From contig NZ_JASSUA010000001.1 of assembly GCF_030227115.1 (NCBI RefSeq), positions 1,240,001-1,304,000 on the forward strand: DNA of 64,000 bases, in the 5' to 3' direction. The DNA comes from Marinobacter sp. SS13-12 (lineage in GTDB: Bacteria > Pseudomonadota > Gammaproteobacteria > Pseudomonadales > Oleiphilaceae). The notes under the pieces were generated by a model. It saw only the letters and a list, made by a program, of their open reading frames with translations. It had not been told where the DNA came from and ran no database searches. The translations under genes were made by a program, and so were the position numbers. Every line of letters begins with the position of its first letter. The stretch's first letter is position 1. Positions 29,665 through 38,958 of the stretch are shown here, piece after piece.

Positions 29665-30936
29665 ATGATCAGCAACACAACAACCCCCAAGGGCGAGGTC
29701 AAAACACATACCGTCGTGATCGTAGGCGGCGGTGCTGCCGGTATTTCCGTAGCGGCCAGCATTCACAAGCGTGATCGCGATATCGGTATAGCCATCATTG
29801 AGCCAGCCAGCACTCACCACTATCAGCCCGGCTGGACCATGGTCGGGGGCGGTGTTTTCCGGCCGGAAGTCACCTCCAGACCCATGCCGGAAGTGATACC
29901 GCCGTTCGTTTCCTGGTATCAAAAAGCCGTAACTGCAGTGGACCAGGACAAGAACCAGGTCGTTCTGGACGATGGTTCCTGCATTGAGTACAAGGCACTG
30001 GTGCTGGCTCCGGGACTGGAACTGAACTGGAGTGGCATCGAGGGCCTTGAGGCTGCGCTGGGCTCCAACGGCGTTACTTCCAACTACCGCGAGGGCATGG
30101 CCAGCTATACCTGGGATATGGTCCAGAATCTCAAACAGGGCCGGGCCCTTTTCAGCCAGCCACCCATGCCGATCAAGTGTGCCGGCGCCCCCCAGAAGGC
30201 CATGTACCTGTCTGCGGATTATTGGCTAAAGCAAGGAGTGCAAAGCAAACTGGACGTACAGTTCCACAACGCCGGTGCCGTCCTGTTTGGTGTGCCGGCT
30301 TATGTGCCGGCGCTGGAGGCCTATATAGAGAAATACGGCATCGACGTGAATTTCCAGAGCACCCTGGTTGCCGTTAACGGCCCCGCCAAAATCGCAGTAT
30401 TCCGGACTCCCGGTGCCGATGGCAACCACCAGGAACGTGAAGTCAGTTTCGACATGCTGCACGCCGTTCCGCCCCAGCGCGCTCCAAAGTTCATCCGTGA
30501 ATCCACCCTCGCCAATGAAGGCGGCTGGCTGGATCTGGAAGACGACACCCTGCGCCACAAAACCGTGCCCAACATCTTTGGCCTTGGTGACGTCAGTGGA
30601 ACCGGAAACGCCAAAACCGCCGCGGCCGTTCGCAAGCAGGCTCCGGTAGTGGCGGAAAACCTCATCGCCAGCCTGCGCAATGAGCCGATGCGCGCTGCCT
30701 ATCTTGGTTACGGCTCTTGCCCACTGACAGTGGAGAACGGCAAGATTGTGCTGGCGGAATTTGGCTACGGCGGCGTCCTGCAGCCAAGTTTTCCCAAGTG
30801 GATCAACGACGGCACCCAGGCAACCAAAGCCGCCTGGTGGCTTAAAGCGAAACAGCTGCCCACACTATACTGGCACGGTATGCTAAAAGGCCGGGAGTGG
30901 CTGGCCAGGCCTGCCGTCCGATCAACCAACGACTGA
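29665..30936 (+). CDS. sqr: Sulfide:quinone oxidoreductase, type II-like
   Basis: A 423-residue FAD-dependent oxidoreductase. The dinucleotide fold is TVVIVGGGAAGISVAASI, then HHYQPGWTMVGGGVF and the FAD motif NIFGLGDVSGTGNAKTAAAVRKQAP. Two cysteines placed as in type II SQR are Cys172 (PIKCAGAPQKA) and Cys352 (GYGSCPLTV); they would form the sulfur-transfer disulfide. It would oxidise sulfide to sulfane sulfur and reduce quinone at the inner membrane. It stands alone, with no persulfide dioxygenase adjacent. Confidence 0.88.
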   Translation: MISNTTTPKGEVKTHTVVIVGGGAAGISVAASIHKRDRDIGIAIIEPASTHHYQPGWTMVGGGVFRPEVTSRPMPEVIPPFVSWYQKAVTAVDQDKNQVVLDDGSCIEYKALVLAPGLELNWSGIEGLEAALGSNGVTSNYREGMASYTWDMVQNLKQGRALFSQPPMPIKCAGAPQKAMYLSADYWLKQGVQSKLDVQFHNAGAVLFGVPAYVPALEAYIEKYGIDVNFQSTLVAVNGPAKIAVFRTPGADGNHQEREVSFDMLHAVPPQRAPKFIRESTLANEGGWLDLEDDTLRHKTVPNIFGLGDVSGTGNAKTAAAVRKQAPVVAENLIASLRNEPMRAAYLGYGSCPLTVENGKIVLAEFGYGGVLQPSFPKWINDGTQATKAAWWLKAKQLPTLYWHGMLKGREWLARPAVRSTND

Positions 30937-31039
30937 CTCTGTATGGCAGGGCTGGCTGTCGTTAAAGGGGAAGGCTGATAATTCCTGAGGTGCTTTCCCG
31001 GTAGCGGTTCAAACGCAGACGGCGGAACAGCTCCGGGGC

Positions 31040-33124
31040 TCAGAAACGGTATCTTGCGGATATCCCTGCAGCATGGATGACGTAATTCGGGCTTTGGAGG
31101 CCGGCAGTCAGAACGTTATCTGTTGTGTTCGGGGCTACGCCATCGTTGAAAAAGTCTTGCTGTTCGTAATGCTCAAGCCAGTAATCAAGGCGATAACTCC
31201 ATCTGTCGGAAACCGAATACTCGCCATAAATCCGGGTGCTGATTCGATCAGCTTCCAGTTGGGGGAATTTCTGATCGGATGCTCGTGAATCAACCGATAT
31301 ATTCCCCCTTGACCGCGTATAGGCCAGATCGACTCCCAGTTCCAGGTGGGGAATTATTTCCCTGGCCCGGACACCACCTCCGAACGTGTTGATGGTGTCA
31401 TCATGCTCTGCAAACCAGTCCGGTCGGCCAAAGCTTTCGCTTCCGGCTATGTCTGACACGATGTTCTGGCGGGTAAAATAAACATAGGCGTTCAGGTATT
31501 GTCCGGGAGACCAGGAAGCGTCCAGCGTGACCATTCTGTCGACCGCTTTGGTCAGGCCAATCAGGGAGTTGTGATAATCATCGTCAGCGTACACAGAGTT
31601 CAGACCGAAGCTGAGCTGTTCACTGGCGTAGTAGTTGCCCGATATTCTGATTTCACGCCGATCACGGTCGGCAAGATTGAATTTCCGTAACAGCGGATTT
31701 TCCGTTGGAGCGACTGCCAGCGGATCATAGCCTCCATCGATGTCCCGATCCTCCCAGCCCAGGCGAAGCCGGAGCTCGACCCGCTCCCCGGGCCGGGTCC
31801 GCAGCTCGCCAAAATAAAGATCCGTGTCCGTGGCGTCCACCTCTTGGAAAGTAAACTCAGAGCGCTCTATCCCATATCCTGTGCTTACGTCGGTGTTGTT
31901 GGTCAGACGATAGTCCGCACTGAGCTCACCACCACTTTTTTCAAAACTGTAAGGGCGATTCTCTCGGAGTTCAGCCACGAAAAGATCGGTGTCTACCTGG
32001 CGGTAGCTGTCCACTGGAGTGTCGTTGTCCCGTTCATCAAAGAAGCCTTCTGCTCTAAGTGTCAGCCGGTGGGTTGCGTTTCCGGTCAGGCGCAGGCGAG
32101 CATTCAGTGTATTCACTTCCGCATCCAGATCCTGGCGTGGGAGCCCGACCGGGCCTATGTTCGGATTGATTGTCGCGGGAACGAAAGAGTCATCCTGTTC
32201 AAGACGACCCACCGCAATGTGCCCCGACCCACTGAGCCAGCGCGTGGGGCGGAATGCTCCGGAAAGCATCAGTCGGTTGAAGCTGTTATCCGGCGCTGAC
32301 GCTGATCTGCCCCTGGGGGCGTCATCGGGAACAATAAAGGGATTGTCCCAGGTCAGGGACTGGTTATCATTATCAAAAAATGAGCCGTGATAGGCCAGAC
32401 GCAGTTGCCAGAGTTTTGCCAGGTAACCGACCGAGAGGTCGAACCGGTGGGTAATATCATCCACCGGCTCCGGCAAAATGGCTGATCGCAACAGGAAGCT
32501 CCCGCCCATCAGCCGGGTGCCATCGCGCTCATCCGCTGTGTACTCGAAGTTGTAGTCCCAGTGCTCTCCCTGGAGAAACTGCAGGCCGGTTGCAAGAGTC
32601 TTTCGCTCCAGCTCAATATCAATGTTCCGCAAAGCGACGTCGAGGCCACTCAGGTCATTTGTCGTATCCCCCCGGGTCCAGCCGCCGGGGAGCTCCAGGC
32701 GTTCAGTGCCGGCTCCGGAAAACACGGTTTTCACAGGGTCGTACACGTCGTGATTCAGCTCCTGATAGTCAAGGAAGTAATCCACGGTTCCCTGCTTGCC
32801 ACCCCGGACTGCAGCATTTCGCGATCCAAGCCCCAGGTTCTGGCCCTGCAGAGACCAGTAGGTGCCGTCCTCATTGCGATCGATAACATCAATGGCGCCG
32901 TTGAGGAAAAAACCGTCCCGATCAAATCCCCGATAGTCAGTAAATTCTGCCTCATCGTCCTCCAGCCAGAGAATGCCAGCTTCCACATACCCCCTTGGTT
33001 CCCAGTTAAAAGCACAGGCTTCGCATTCTTCAGTAGTAGTAGTGGTTTCCGCCATGACACCGGCAGGGCTGACGACCAGTGCAACGCCAAAAGGCAGGAT
33101 CCATTGTGATTTGAGCGTCAGCAT
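31040..33124 (-). CDS. mtrB: MtrB/PioB-family outer membrane beta-barrel
   Basis: A 694-residue decaheme-associated porin. It has a signal peptide (first ~25 residues, ending VMA|E), then the N-terminal CxxC typical of the family (ECEACAF, about 33-37), and alternating aromatic/polar beta strands ending in a C-terminal Phe (ISARYRF), the outer-membrane sorting signal. In Shewanella MtrB sheaths the MtrA decaheme across the outer membrane. It is the last gene of mtrC-mtrA-mtrB, 30 bp after mtrA. About 26 or more strands are expected but cannot be counted reliably by eye. Confidence 0.93.
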   Translation of the reverse strand: MLTLKSQWILPFGVALVVSPAGVMAETTTTTEECEACAFNWEPRGYVEAGILWLEDDEAEFTDYRGFDRDGFFLNGAIDVIDRNEDGTYWSLQGQNLGLGSRNAAVRGGKQGTVDYFLDYQELNHDVYDPVKTVFSGAGTERLELPGGWTRGDTTNDLSGLDVALRNIDIELERKTLATGLQFLQGEHWDYNFEYTADERDGTRLMGGSFLLRSAILPEPVDDITHRFDLSVGYLAKLWQLRLAYHGSFFDNDNQSLTWDNPFIVPDDAPRGRSASAPDNSFNRLMLSGAFRPTRWLSGSGHIAVGRLEQDDSFVPATINPNIGPVGLPRQDLDAEVNTLNARLRLTGNATHRLTLRAEGFFDERDNDTPVDSYRQVDTDLFVAELRENRPYSFEKSGGELSADYRLTNNTDVSTGYGIERSEFTFQEVDATDTDLYFGELRTRPGERVELRLRLGWEDRDIDGGYDPLAVAPTENPLLRKFNLADRDRREIRISGNYYASEQLSFGLNSVYADDDYHNSLIGLTKAVDRMVTLDASWSPGQYLNAYVYFTRQNIVSDIAGSESFGRPDWFAEHDDTINTFGGGVRAREIIPHLELGVDLAYTRSRGNISVDSRASDQKFPQLEADRISTRIYGEYSVSDRWSYRLDYWLEHYEQQDFFNDGVAPNTTDNVLTAGLQSPNYVIHAAGISARYRF

Positions 33125-33154
33125 GGTTTTGTCCTCCTGTATCCCACCGCTGCG

Positions 33155-34129
33155 TCAACGGCTCAGGTTGGCTCCCGAGGGATGGTTAGAGCCATGCACC
33201 TTTGAATGGCAGTTCAAACAGCTTCCACCCAGCAGGAACGCCGAGGCCCGCCCACCGGGCAAGTCGTCGGAAGTGCGGGCAATGCTGGGGTGACCTGCCC
33301 GGGAGTGGCAGCTCTGACACAGCAGCGGGGGCCGTTGCTTCAGGAGTGCAGGGTGGTTGGAGCCATGGGGGCTATGGCAGCTTGTGCAGTCATCGGCAAC
33401 AGGGGCGTGCTCCCACAGAAAGGGCCCGCGCTTGTCAGCATGACAGCTGTAGCAACTGTCGTTCAGGGTGGGCTCTTTCAGCATGGCGGTATTGAGAGAA
33501 CCGTGGGGCTGATGGCAGTCCGAGCACGCCATGTCACCGAAACGCATCGGATGGGACGACATCTGGTGAGACTGAACCTGCACATTCCTGTGACAGTCGG
33601 AGCAGATCTCCGCTTCACGCCGGGCGACGGTGACCGGATCTTCGCTGACATGCACCTGGTGACAGTCCGCGCAAGCTACGTCCTGTCGCTCATGGGTTCC
33701 GCCCTCCCAGTGCATGCGCTGATCTCGCTGGTGGCAGTCGAGACAGATACCGTTCTGTTTCTGTTTCGACCAGAGCGCATTGTCGCCGAAGGCAGGAATG
33801 GGCGGGCGCTCCTGATTAAAGCGGAGCCTCTTCCCGTGCTCAGCTCCAGGCCCATGGCAGGATTCACACTGGTGCTGTGCAAATGGCGTCCTTGCATCCC
33901 CGGGCACCGCATGGGGCGTCTTGAAAATATCCATTACCGGGACTTCGCCGTTTTCATCATGGCAGGCCAGGCAGGTGTCAGCGCCTTCCGCGGTATATTC
34001 CAGGGGCGAATCCGTTTCGTCCTGCGCCATCACCTCAATGCCGGCAGAAAACAAACTGAATAACATAATCGCGCCAGCGAGTATCCAATGCGGGCGGTTG
34101 TTCTGTTTCCTGTCGCCGGTCCTGGTCAC
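33155..34129 (-). CDS. mtrA: DmsE/MtrA-family periplasmic decaheme cytochrome c
   Basis: A 324-residue exported decaheme c-type cytochrome. Ten CxxCH motifs are present: CLACH, CESCH, CLDCH, CADCH, CSDCH twice, CYSCH, CTSCH, CQSCH and CLNCH. An N-terminal hydrophobic segment (AGAIMLFSLFSAGIEVMA) is a signal peptide. It would insert into MtrB and carry electrons across the outer membrane. It is 36 bp downstream of mtrC and 30 bp upstream of mtrB, so the three genes form an operon. Confidence 0.95.
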   Translation of the reverse strand: MTRTGDRKQNNRPHWILAGAIMLFSLFSAGIEVMAQDETDSPLEYTAEGADTCLACHDENGEVPVMDIFKTPHAVPGDARTPFAQHQCESCHGPGAEHGKRLRFNQERPPIPAFGDNALWSKQKQNGICLDCHQRDQRMHWEGGTHERQDVACADCHQVHVSEDPVTVARREAEICSDCHRNVQVQSHQMSSHPMRFGDMACSDCHQPHGSLNTAMLKEPTLNDSCYSCHADKRGPFLWEHAPVADDCTSCHSPHGSNHPALLKQRPPLLCQSCHSRAGHPSIARTSDDLPGGRASAFLLGGSCLNCHSKVHGSNHPSGANLSR

Positions 34130-34165
34130 GTTTGGCTCCTGTATGGGGTCTCTTCAGTGCATTGG

Positions 34166-36472
34166 TCAGTCGTCAAGATTGTGAGCCTTGCGAACGTCGG
34201 CAATGCTGCCAGGGCCATGACACACGGCACAGCTCTCCTGATTGGCGGTGCCTGCCGGAACGCCGAAGCCGCCGCCATTCTGCTCCATGTGAATCTGTGT
34301 AGTGCCGTCGTCATGACAGGCAGAGCATACCGAGGCTGTTGCAGTGATAACCTCGTCGTCACCCTGATCAAGCGCGGCTGCAAGTGTAATGAAATCACTG
34401 GTTCCAAACGGGTTGGCTGTGGCAACGGTTGCCTGGGTATCGATGGTCGTTCCGAGCACCCCTTCGGGTAAGGGTAGCTCGAAGGTGGCATCGCCATGGC
34501 AGGCCATGCAGTCGCCTGGGTCGCGGGGGTAACGTACGTCGCTGAAATCGTGGGGCCTGTTGCCGAAGCCGTAGACAATCAGATCCCCGGTGCGCTTGTC
34601 GGCACCGTGAATTGCATGAATCATCCGCTTGAAATCAATGGACGACTCTTCAGCACCATCCACTGCATTCTCGTTGGTCTCGTTGTCACTACCATCGGGG
34701 TCTGCCGGGCGCTGTGCAAGGTCAGTGGCGCGAGGGTTATGGCACATGACACACAGCTGGACATTATCCGTACGGTTCGAGCCATGGAGCGAGAGCCCAT
34801 CATTTTCACCATGACAGTTCTGGCAGCTGGCCAGTTCAACAACTTCGCGGCGTGCCTGGGCCTCGGTGTCGGTAATGGGGAAATAGTCCACGGCGCCAGT
34901 CACCTTGACAGCTACGTCAAAAGTGCCGTCACCATCGGGATCGGCAGCCGGGTGGCCTTCAATGGCAACTGCGCCCGAGCCGGTTACATCTGATGGTATG
35001 GCGACGGGGGAATTTACTGTGAATATGCCATTTCCGTTGGCAGTAGGGGCGGCGAGAGCATTGATTGAAACGACCTTGGCGGGCGCACTTTCACTTCCTG
35101 CATTGGTGTAGTCACCGGTGTCCCATGCCAGAATTACGCCGAGCCGGCTCTGGCTGCTGGTAAATTCCGGATCATTCTCCAGATCATAGGGTTCATCATT
35201 GTTGGTCGGATCAGTCACTGAAAAACGGATGCTTGGCTGTTCACTCGGCCCGGTATTGGTTACCTCAAGGATGTTGTAGCTGAACTGGCTGGCGGCAACC
35301 TTGGCCGGTATGGCATGGGATTCGAGTACCGATCCGGCAATCTTGTTCTCTGCGTGGCAAACCGAACATTCGCTGTTGTCGGTGACGACTCCACCGGGGT
35401 GGCCGCCCGCCATGCCTGCGCTGAAATCGACGTCGTCATGGCAGGAACCACAGGACTCAATAGTCGGGCGCATGACAATATTGCTCGCGTCCGGTGTTGC
35501 CGCATCGGCGGGGTCATGGCATTTGACGCAGGTCTGCGGGCTTTGGGGGAAAGCGACATCGGAAAAGTCATGTCTGGAATCCCGGAACCCGTAAATGACA
35601 TATTCACCGCCGCTTTCAACACTTGGCAGTTGCTCACCCATGTGGATCTTGTGGGTAAGCACCCGAAAATCCAGGCTATTGCCACTGTTGGCGTCCGTGC
35701 TTCCGGGATTATGGCATGTCACACAAAGATCCACGTCCTGGCGGCCATTACCATGCATGCGTAACTCCCCGTGGCAGGAATCACAGGACGCCTGTGCGAC
35801 AATTTTCCGTGCGGGTATGTTATCAGTCAGCCCGCTGGAGGGCTGAAAGGTGAAAACGGCGTTGGTTAATGGCAAAGATTCACCGAGAAAGCTTCCCCCG
35901 ATTTCGAGCCCCACTCGGTGCGTCAGGTCAGGTTCAAAAGGTACTGTGACGGGATCCGTAATGGAACCCAGATCAGCGGCAAACGTATATTCGTAGGTAC
36001 CGTCGCCATTGTTGACCAGCGTGCCGTCATTTTCCGTTCTGGCCTGAACCGCATCCTCGGTTCCCGGGCCAACACCGGCTGGTTCTATTTCATTCAGGTA
36101 GCTCTGCCAGTGGTCGCTGTCCCCTCCGGTGCCCGGTACAAGCTTGGCAATGGTAAAAGACGGTTGCCCCTCGGTTAATTGGTCGAACGGAAATCCGAAC
36201 TGGTCTGTGGCCTCAAACTTGACCACAGGGGCGCTATTGATGGTGACATCGGTTATGCGAATCTGGAGTTTTGCGGGAACCTGGTTATAGGATCCGGGAG
36301 ACCCGGAGGGGCCGGGTGGCCCTGCTGGGCCGAGATCTCCTGTGTCGCCCTCACAACCGGCCAGGACAAGAAGAAAGATGAATCCCCAGAGCAATCCTGC
36401 CGTTCGTGCGATAGTGCGCAACGGCTGGTTGACTGGCACGCAAGGTTTATAGGTTTTTGTTACCTTGGCCAT
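34166..36472 (-). CDS. mtrC: OmcA/MtrC-family outer-surface decaheme lipoprotein cytochrome
   Basis: A 768-residue decaheme lipoprotein, the terminal extracellular reductase of the MtrCAB conduit. A signal peptide ends in LVLAGC (lipobox). Directly after it is a short collagen-like stretch (GPAGPPGPSGSPG). Ten CxxCH motifs lie in two groups of five between beta-rich domains, the family layout (CDSCH, CVTCH, CVKCH, CGSCH, CSVCH; CQNCH, CVMCH, CMACH, CSACH, CAVCH). I choose the ATG at 36472 because AAGGAG is spaced 9 bases from it; ATG at 36478 is too close. The substrate could be metal oxides, humics or an electrode. Confidence 0.93.
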   Translation of the reverse strand: MAKVTKTYKPCVPVNQPLRTIARTAGLLWGFIFLLVLAGCEGDTGDLGPAGPPGPSGSPGSYNQVPAKLQIRITDVTINSAPVVKFEATDQFGFPFDQLTEGQPSFTIAKLVPGTGGDSDHWQSYLNEIEPAGVGPGTEDAVQARTENDGTLVNNGDGTYEYTFAADLGSITDPVTVPFEPDLTHRVGLEIGGSFLGESLPLTNAVFTFQPSSGLTDNIPARKIVAQASCDSCHGELRMHGNGRQDVDLCVTCHNPGSTDANSGNSLDFRVLTHKIHMGEQLPSVESGGEYVIYGFRDSRHDFSDVAFPQSPQTCVKCHDPADAATPDASNIVMRPTIESCGSCHDDVDFSAGMAGGHPGGVVTDNSECSVCHAENKIAGSVLESHAIPAKVAASQFSYNILEVTNTGPSEQPSIRFSVTDPTNNDEPYDLENDPEFTSSQSRLGVILAWDTGDYTNAGSESAPAKVVSINALAAPTANGNGIFTVNSPVAIPSDVTGSGAVAIEGHPAADPDGDGTFDVAVKVTGAVDYFPITDTEAQARREVVELASCQNCHGENDGLSLHGSNRTDNVQLCVMCHNPRATDLAQRPADPDGSDNETNENAVDGAEESSIDFKRMIHAIHGADKRTGDLIVYGFGNRPHDFSDVRYPRDPGDCMACHGDATFELPLPEGVLGTTIDTQATVATANPFGTSDFITLAAALDQGDDEVITATASVCSACHDDGTTQIHMEQNGGGFGVPAGTANQESCAVCHGPGSIADVRKAHNLDD

Positions 36473-36647
36473 GCTCATCCTCTCCTTGTCCGCAATTCCA
36501 CCGGATCTGGTGGTCAGCTTCATTCTTATTAAATAGAGCTATTACTGTCGGGTAGATCCCGCCAACTTTCAGCAGGGGCTACCTGATTAAAAGTAGTTCT
36601 TCTGCCGGAATAGGTGCACATTGATTTGCAACAAAGCTGTTCATTAA

Positions 36648-36661
36648 TTGACCTGCGTCAA
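36648..36661. promoter_or_regulatory. FNR/Anr-type binding site
   Basis: TTGACCTGCGTCAA is a perfect palindrome TTGAC-N4-GTCAA, one base per half from the FNR consensus TTGAT-N4-ATCAA and like Anr sites of pseudomonads. It lies in the 338-bp region between the divergent mtrC and diheme cytochrome starts (36473-36810). It suggests oxygen-limited induction of both arms. No other gene is seen in that interval. Confidence 0.6.
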
Positions 36662-36810
36662 AGTCGATTCAATACTTAAGATGCTAGTTATTGAACTACC
36701 CGGGATGGGCGAGCAGGCTAAAGGCAAATCAATCCCTTCAATAATCCGGTGTGGTTGATTTCAGGCACGCAGTCACGACGGAATCCAGGTACCACGTAAA
36801 GGAGCTCGCG

Positions 36811-37428
36811 ATGCATTCAACTACTTCTCTTTTCCTGGCGACCCTGGTCGCTCTTGCCATGAGCGCGGGTGTATTTGCCAAGGCCCCGCCAGCAGCCGAA
36901 GACTGCGCAAGCTGTCATAACAAAGACGGTATCAGCGAAGACGAAGACATTCCCATCATCGCGGGCGCTTCCGCCTTCTTTTTGGAAAATCAGATGTTTA
37001 TATTCAAAGAGGGAGCCCGCCCCTGTGCAAAGGAAGAGTTCGGCGAGGAGGAGCATGACGGTATTGCCGAGGATCACTGCGACCTGGCGAAAGCGCTAAG
37101 CGAGAAGGAAATTACCGAACTTGCCGCTTACTTTGCCGAACAACCCTTCAAGAGTGCCGACCAGAAAGTTGATGAAGAGCTTGCTGGCATGGGGGCACAG
37201 ATCCACGAACAACGTTGCGAAAAATGCCATTCCGACAGCGGCAGCCTGGCGCTGGATGATGCGGGTATCCTGGCCGGTCAGTGGAAGGCCTACCTGGTCC
37301 GCACCATGCAGGATTACAAGAATGGTGACCGCTGGCAGCCAGAGAAAATGCAGCCTGCGATGGAAGCCCTAAGCGAAAAAGATATCCAGGCCTTGGCTGA
37401 GCATTACGCCAAAGAAGGTAAGAAATAG
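36811..37428 (+). CDS. Periplasmic diheme cytochrome c (c4-like)
   Basis: A 205-residue exported cytochrome with signal peptide LVALAMSAGVFA and two CxxCH sites, CASCH (about residue 32) and CEKCH (about 136), in two repeated cytochrome c domains, like cytochrome c4. Methionines suited as axial ligands occur (for example EKMQPAMEALSEKD in the second domain). AAAGGAGCTCGCG precedes the ATG at 36811. It is divergent from mtrCAB and upstream of the NapC-type gene, so it is a candidate periplasmic shuttle between the quinol dehydrogenase and MtrA. Confidence 0.88.
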   Translation: MHSTTSLFLATLVALAMSAGVFAKAPPAAEDCASCHNKDGISEDEDIPIIAGASAFFLENQMFIFKEGARPCAKEEFGEEEHDGIAEDHCDLAKALSEKEITELAAYFAEQPFKSADQKVDEELAGMGAQIHEQRCEKCHSDSGSLALDDAGILAGQWKAYLVRTMQDYKNGDRWQPEKMQPAMEALSEKDIQALAEHYAKEGKK

Positions 37429-37487
37429 GCCGACGGTGATCCATGCCGGGTCACGTCGGCAGCCTACCATTCTGAAGGAGCGGGGTC

Positions 37488-38099
37488 ATGGCAGCGGGGA
37501 AAAATTCGGATCCGGAACAGAAGGGCTGGTGGCAACGTTTCTGGCAGTGGCCGAAAACAAAATACCTGCTGTGGATTCCTGCGGGTGGCTTTGTAATGCT
37601 GGTTACAGGCGCCATTCTGCTTGGCAGCGTCAATTATGCCATGGAGGAAACAAACACTCTGGAATTCTGTACTTCATGCCACGAAATGGGCGCGTTTGTT
37701 TATCCGGAATATGAGCAAAGCGCCCATTTTTCCAATCAGAGTGGTGTTCGGGCGGTATGCTCAGACTGTCACGTGCCAAAGGACTGGTGGGGCAAGGTCG
37801 TTCGCAAGACAGAAGCGACGTTTAATGAAATCCCCTCATGGATTACCGGGAAGATTGACTCGCCTGAAAAGTTCGAGGCCCACCGCAGGGAAATGGCGGA
37901 GTCGGTATGGGCAAAAATGCGGGCAAGCAACTCGGCCACCTGCCGCAGCTGCCACAGCTACGACGCCATGGCACTGAGTATGCAAGACCGTTATGCCAAG
38001 CGCAGGCACTCCAGAGAATATCGCGAAGCTACTGATAAAACCTGTATTGACTGTCACCAGGGCATAGCCCATAACCTTCCTGAAGTCACAGCAGAATAG
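37488..38099 (+). CDS. NapC/NirT-family tetraheme quinol dehydrogenase (CymA-like)
   Basis: A 203-residue membrane-anchored tetraheme cytochrome. One N-terminal membrane helix (YLLWIPAGGFVMLVTGAILLG) precedes four CxxCH motifs: CTSCH, CSDCH, CRSCH and CIDCH. The size and layout match CymA, NapC and NirT, which oxidise quinol and feed periplasmic partners. Next to mtrCAB and the diheme cytochrome, the CymA role is the natural inference. No periplasmic nitrate or nitrite reductase gene is nearby. Confidence 0.93.
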   Translation: MAAGKNSDPEQKGWWQRFWQWPKTKYLLWIPAGGFVMLVTGAILLGSVNYAMEETNTLEFCTSCHEMGAFVYPEYEQSAHFSNQSGVRAVCSDCHVPKDWWGKVVRKTEATFNEIPSWITGKIDSPEKFEAHRREMAESVWAKMRASNSATCRSCHSYDAMALSMQDRYAKRRHSREYREATDKTCIDCHQGIAHNLPEVTAE

Positions 38100-38190
38100 G
38101 CGGGTTTCATCCAGCCAGCGACGTGTTCCCGCTGCGGCAATTTACTTTACTGGGTTTAAAGTGACTCCAGATTGATGTGACAGTTGCATT

Positions 38191-38871
38191 ATGTGTGGAC
38201 GCTATAACGTAATCGACGACCCTCTTGTCCAGGACCTGCTCGAAACCCTGGGCATCCCGATGCGTATGCAGACCCGTCTCAATATAGCTCCGGGCGCCAA
38301 AGGCCAGATTGTCTATGAGACGAATCGGGGCCGGACTCTGGAAGATGCAATCTGGTAACTTCTTATCGAACCCAGGCCCGACGGCAGCGGCTACCGCCCC
38401 TCACCAAAATACAGCACCTTCAACGCCCGCTCAGGAAGCCTGGAAGCCAGCCCCCTGTGGAAAAACCGCTTTCGCTCCCAGCGGGCCATCATTCCCGCCA
38501 GCGGCTTCCATGAATGGACCGGTGAGAAAGGCCACAAGCAGTGCTTCAACATCCACCCTGTCGACAGCGCCATTGCCTTTGCCGGCCTCTACGAGCTCTG
38601 GGACTTTCAGGGTGAGACTGTTCCGTCGTTTACCATCATCACCCTGCCGCCACATCCCCGGTTCAGCCACATTCATCCGAAAAGTATTCCCCTTATGCTC
38701 AGGGCGGAAGACTTCGATATGTGGCTGGATCCACACCTGACGAACACCGATCCACTGCAACACCTGCTTGGAACCCGGATCAGGCAGCCTTTGCTGGTGG
38801 AACCGGTGAAGTCGCCCGGGAGCCTGGAGAAAGCCGGGCCGGGGGAGGAGATTGCGGCGGACGAGTTGTGA
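38191..38871 (+). pseudogene. SRAP/YedK (HMCES-type) gene with in-frame stop
   Basis: A full-length SOS response-associated peptidase gene (226 codons) with the catalytic Cys2 (MCGRYN) and FHEWTGEKGHKQC, broken by TAA at codon 56 (38356-38358). The intact homologue at 41148 has TCA at that place. A single C-to-A change explains the stop, and the rest of the frame is intact, so the lesion is recent. It sits just outside the left boundary of the integrated element and just past the ssrA terminator copy. Confidence 0.9.
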
Positions 38872-38892
38872 TTCAGAGCGGGACACAGGCAT

Positions 38893-38923
38893 AAAAAAAG
38901 GCCCCTGATTTCAGGGGCCTTTT
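38893..38923 (-). terminator. Original ssrA terminator (bidirectional)
   Basis: The stem GGCCCCTGA / TCAGGGGCC (38900-38919) has an A run on its left and TTTT on its right, so it can stop transcription either way. It is almost the same as the terminator downstream of ssrA at 53795. It is probably the ancestral ssrA terminator displaced by the insertion, and now also ends the SRAP pseudogene. Confidence 0.8.
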
Positions 38924-38958
38924 CGGTTGGTTGGTGGAGACGGCGGGAATTGAACCCG
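38924..38958 (+). repeat. Left attachment site (35-bp direct repeat)
   Basis: The 35 bases beginning CGGTTGGTTGGTGGAGACGG are identical to 53821-53855. They copy the 3' end of tmRNA including the CCA and T arm. This is the left end of the integrated element. Confidence 0.92.

Noticed and set aside
38931..38958. A tRNA gene
   Set aside because: The GGCGGGAATTGAACCC T-arm sequence is only the 3' end of tmRNA copied at the left attachment site; no complete tRNA cloverleaf is present.
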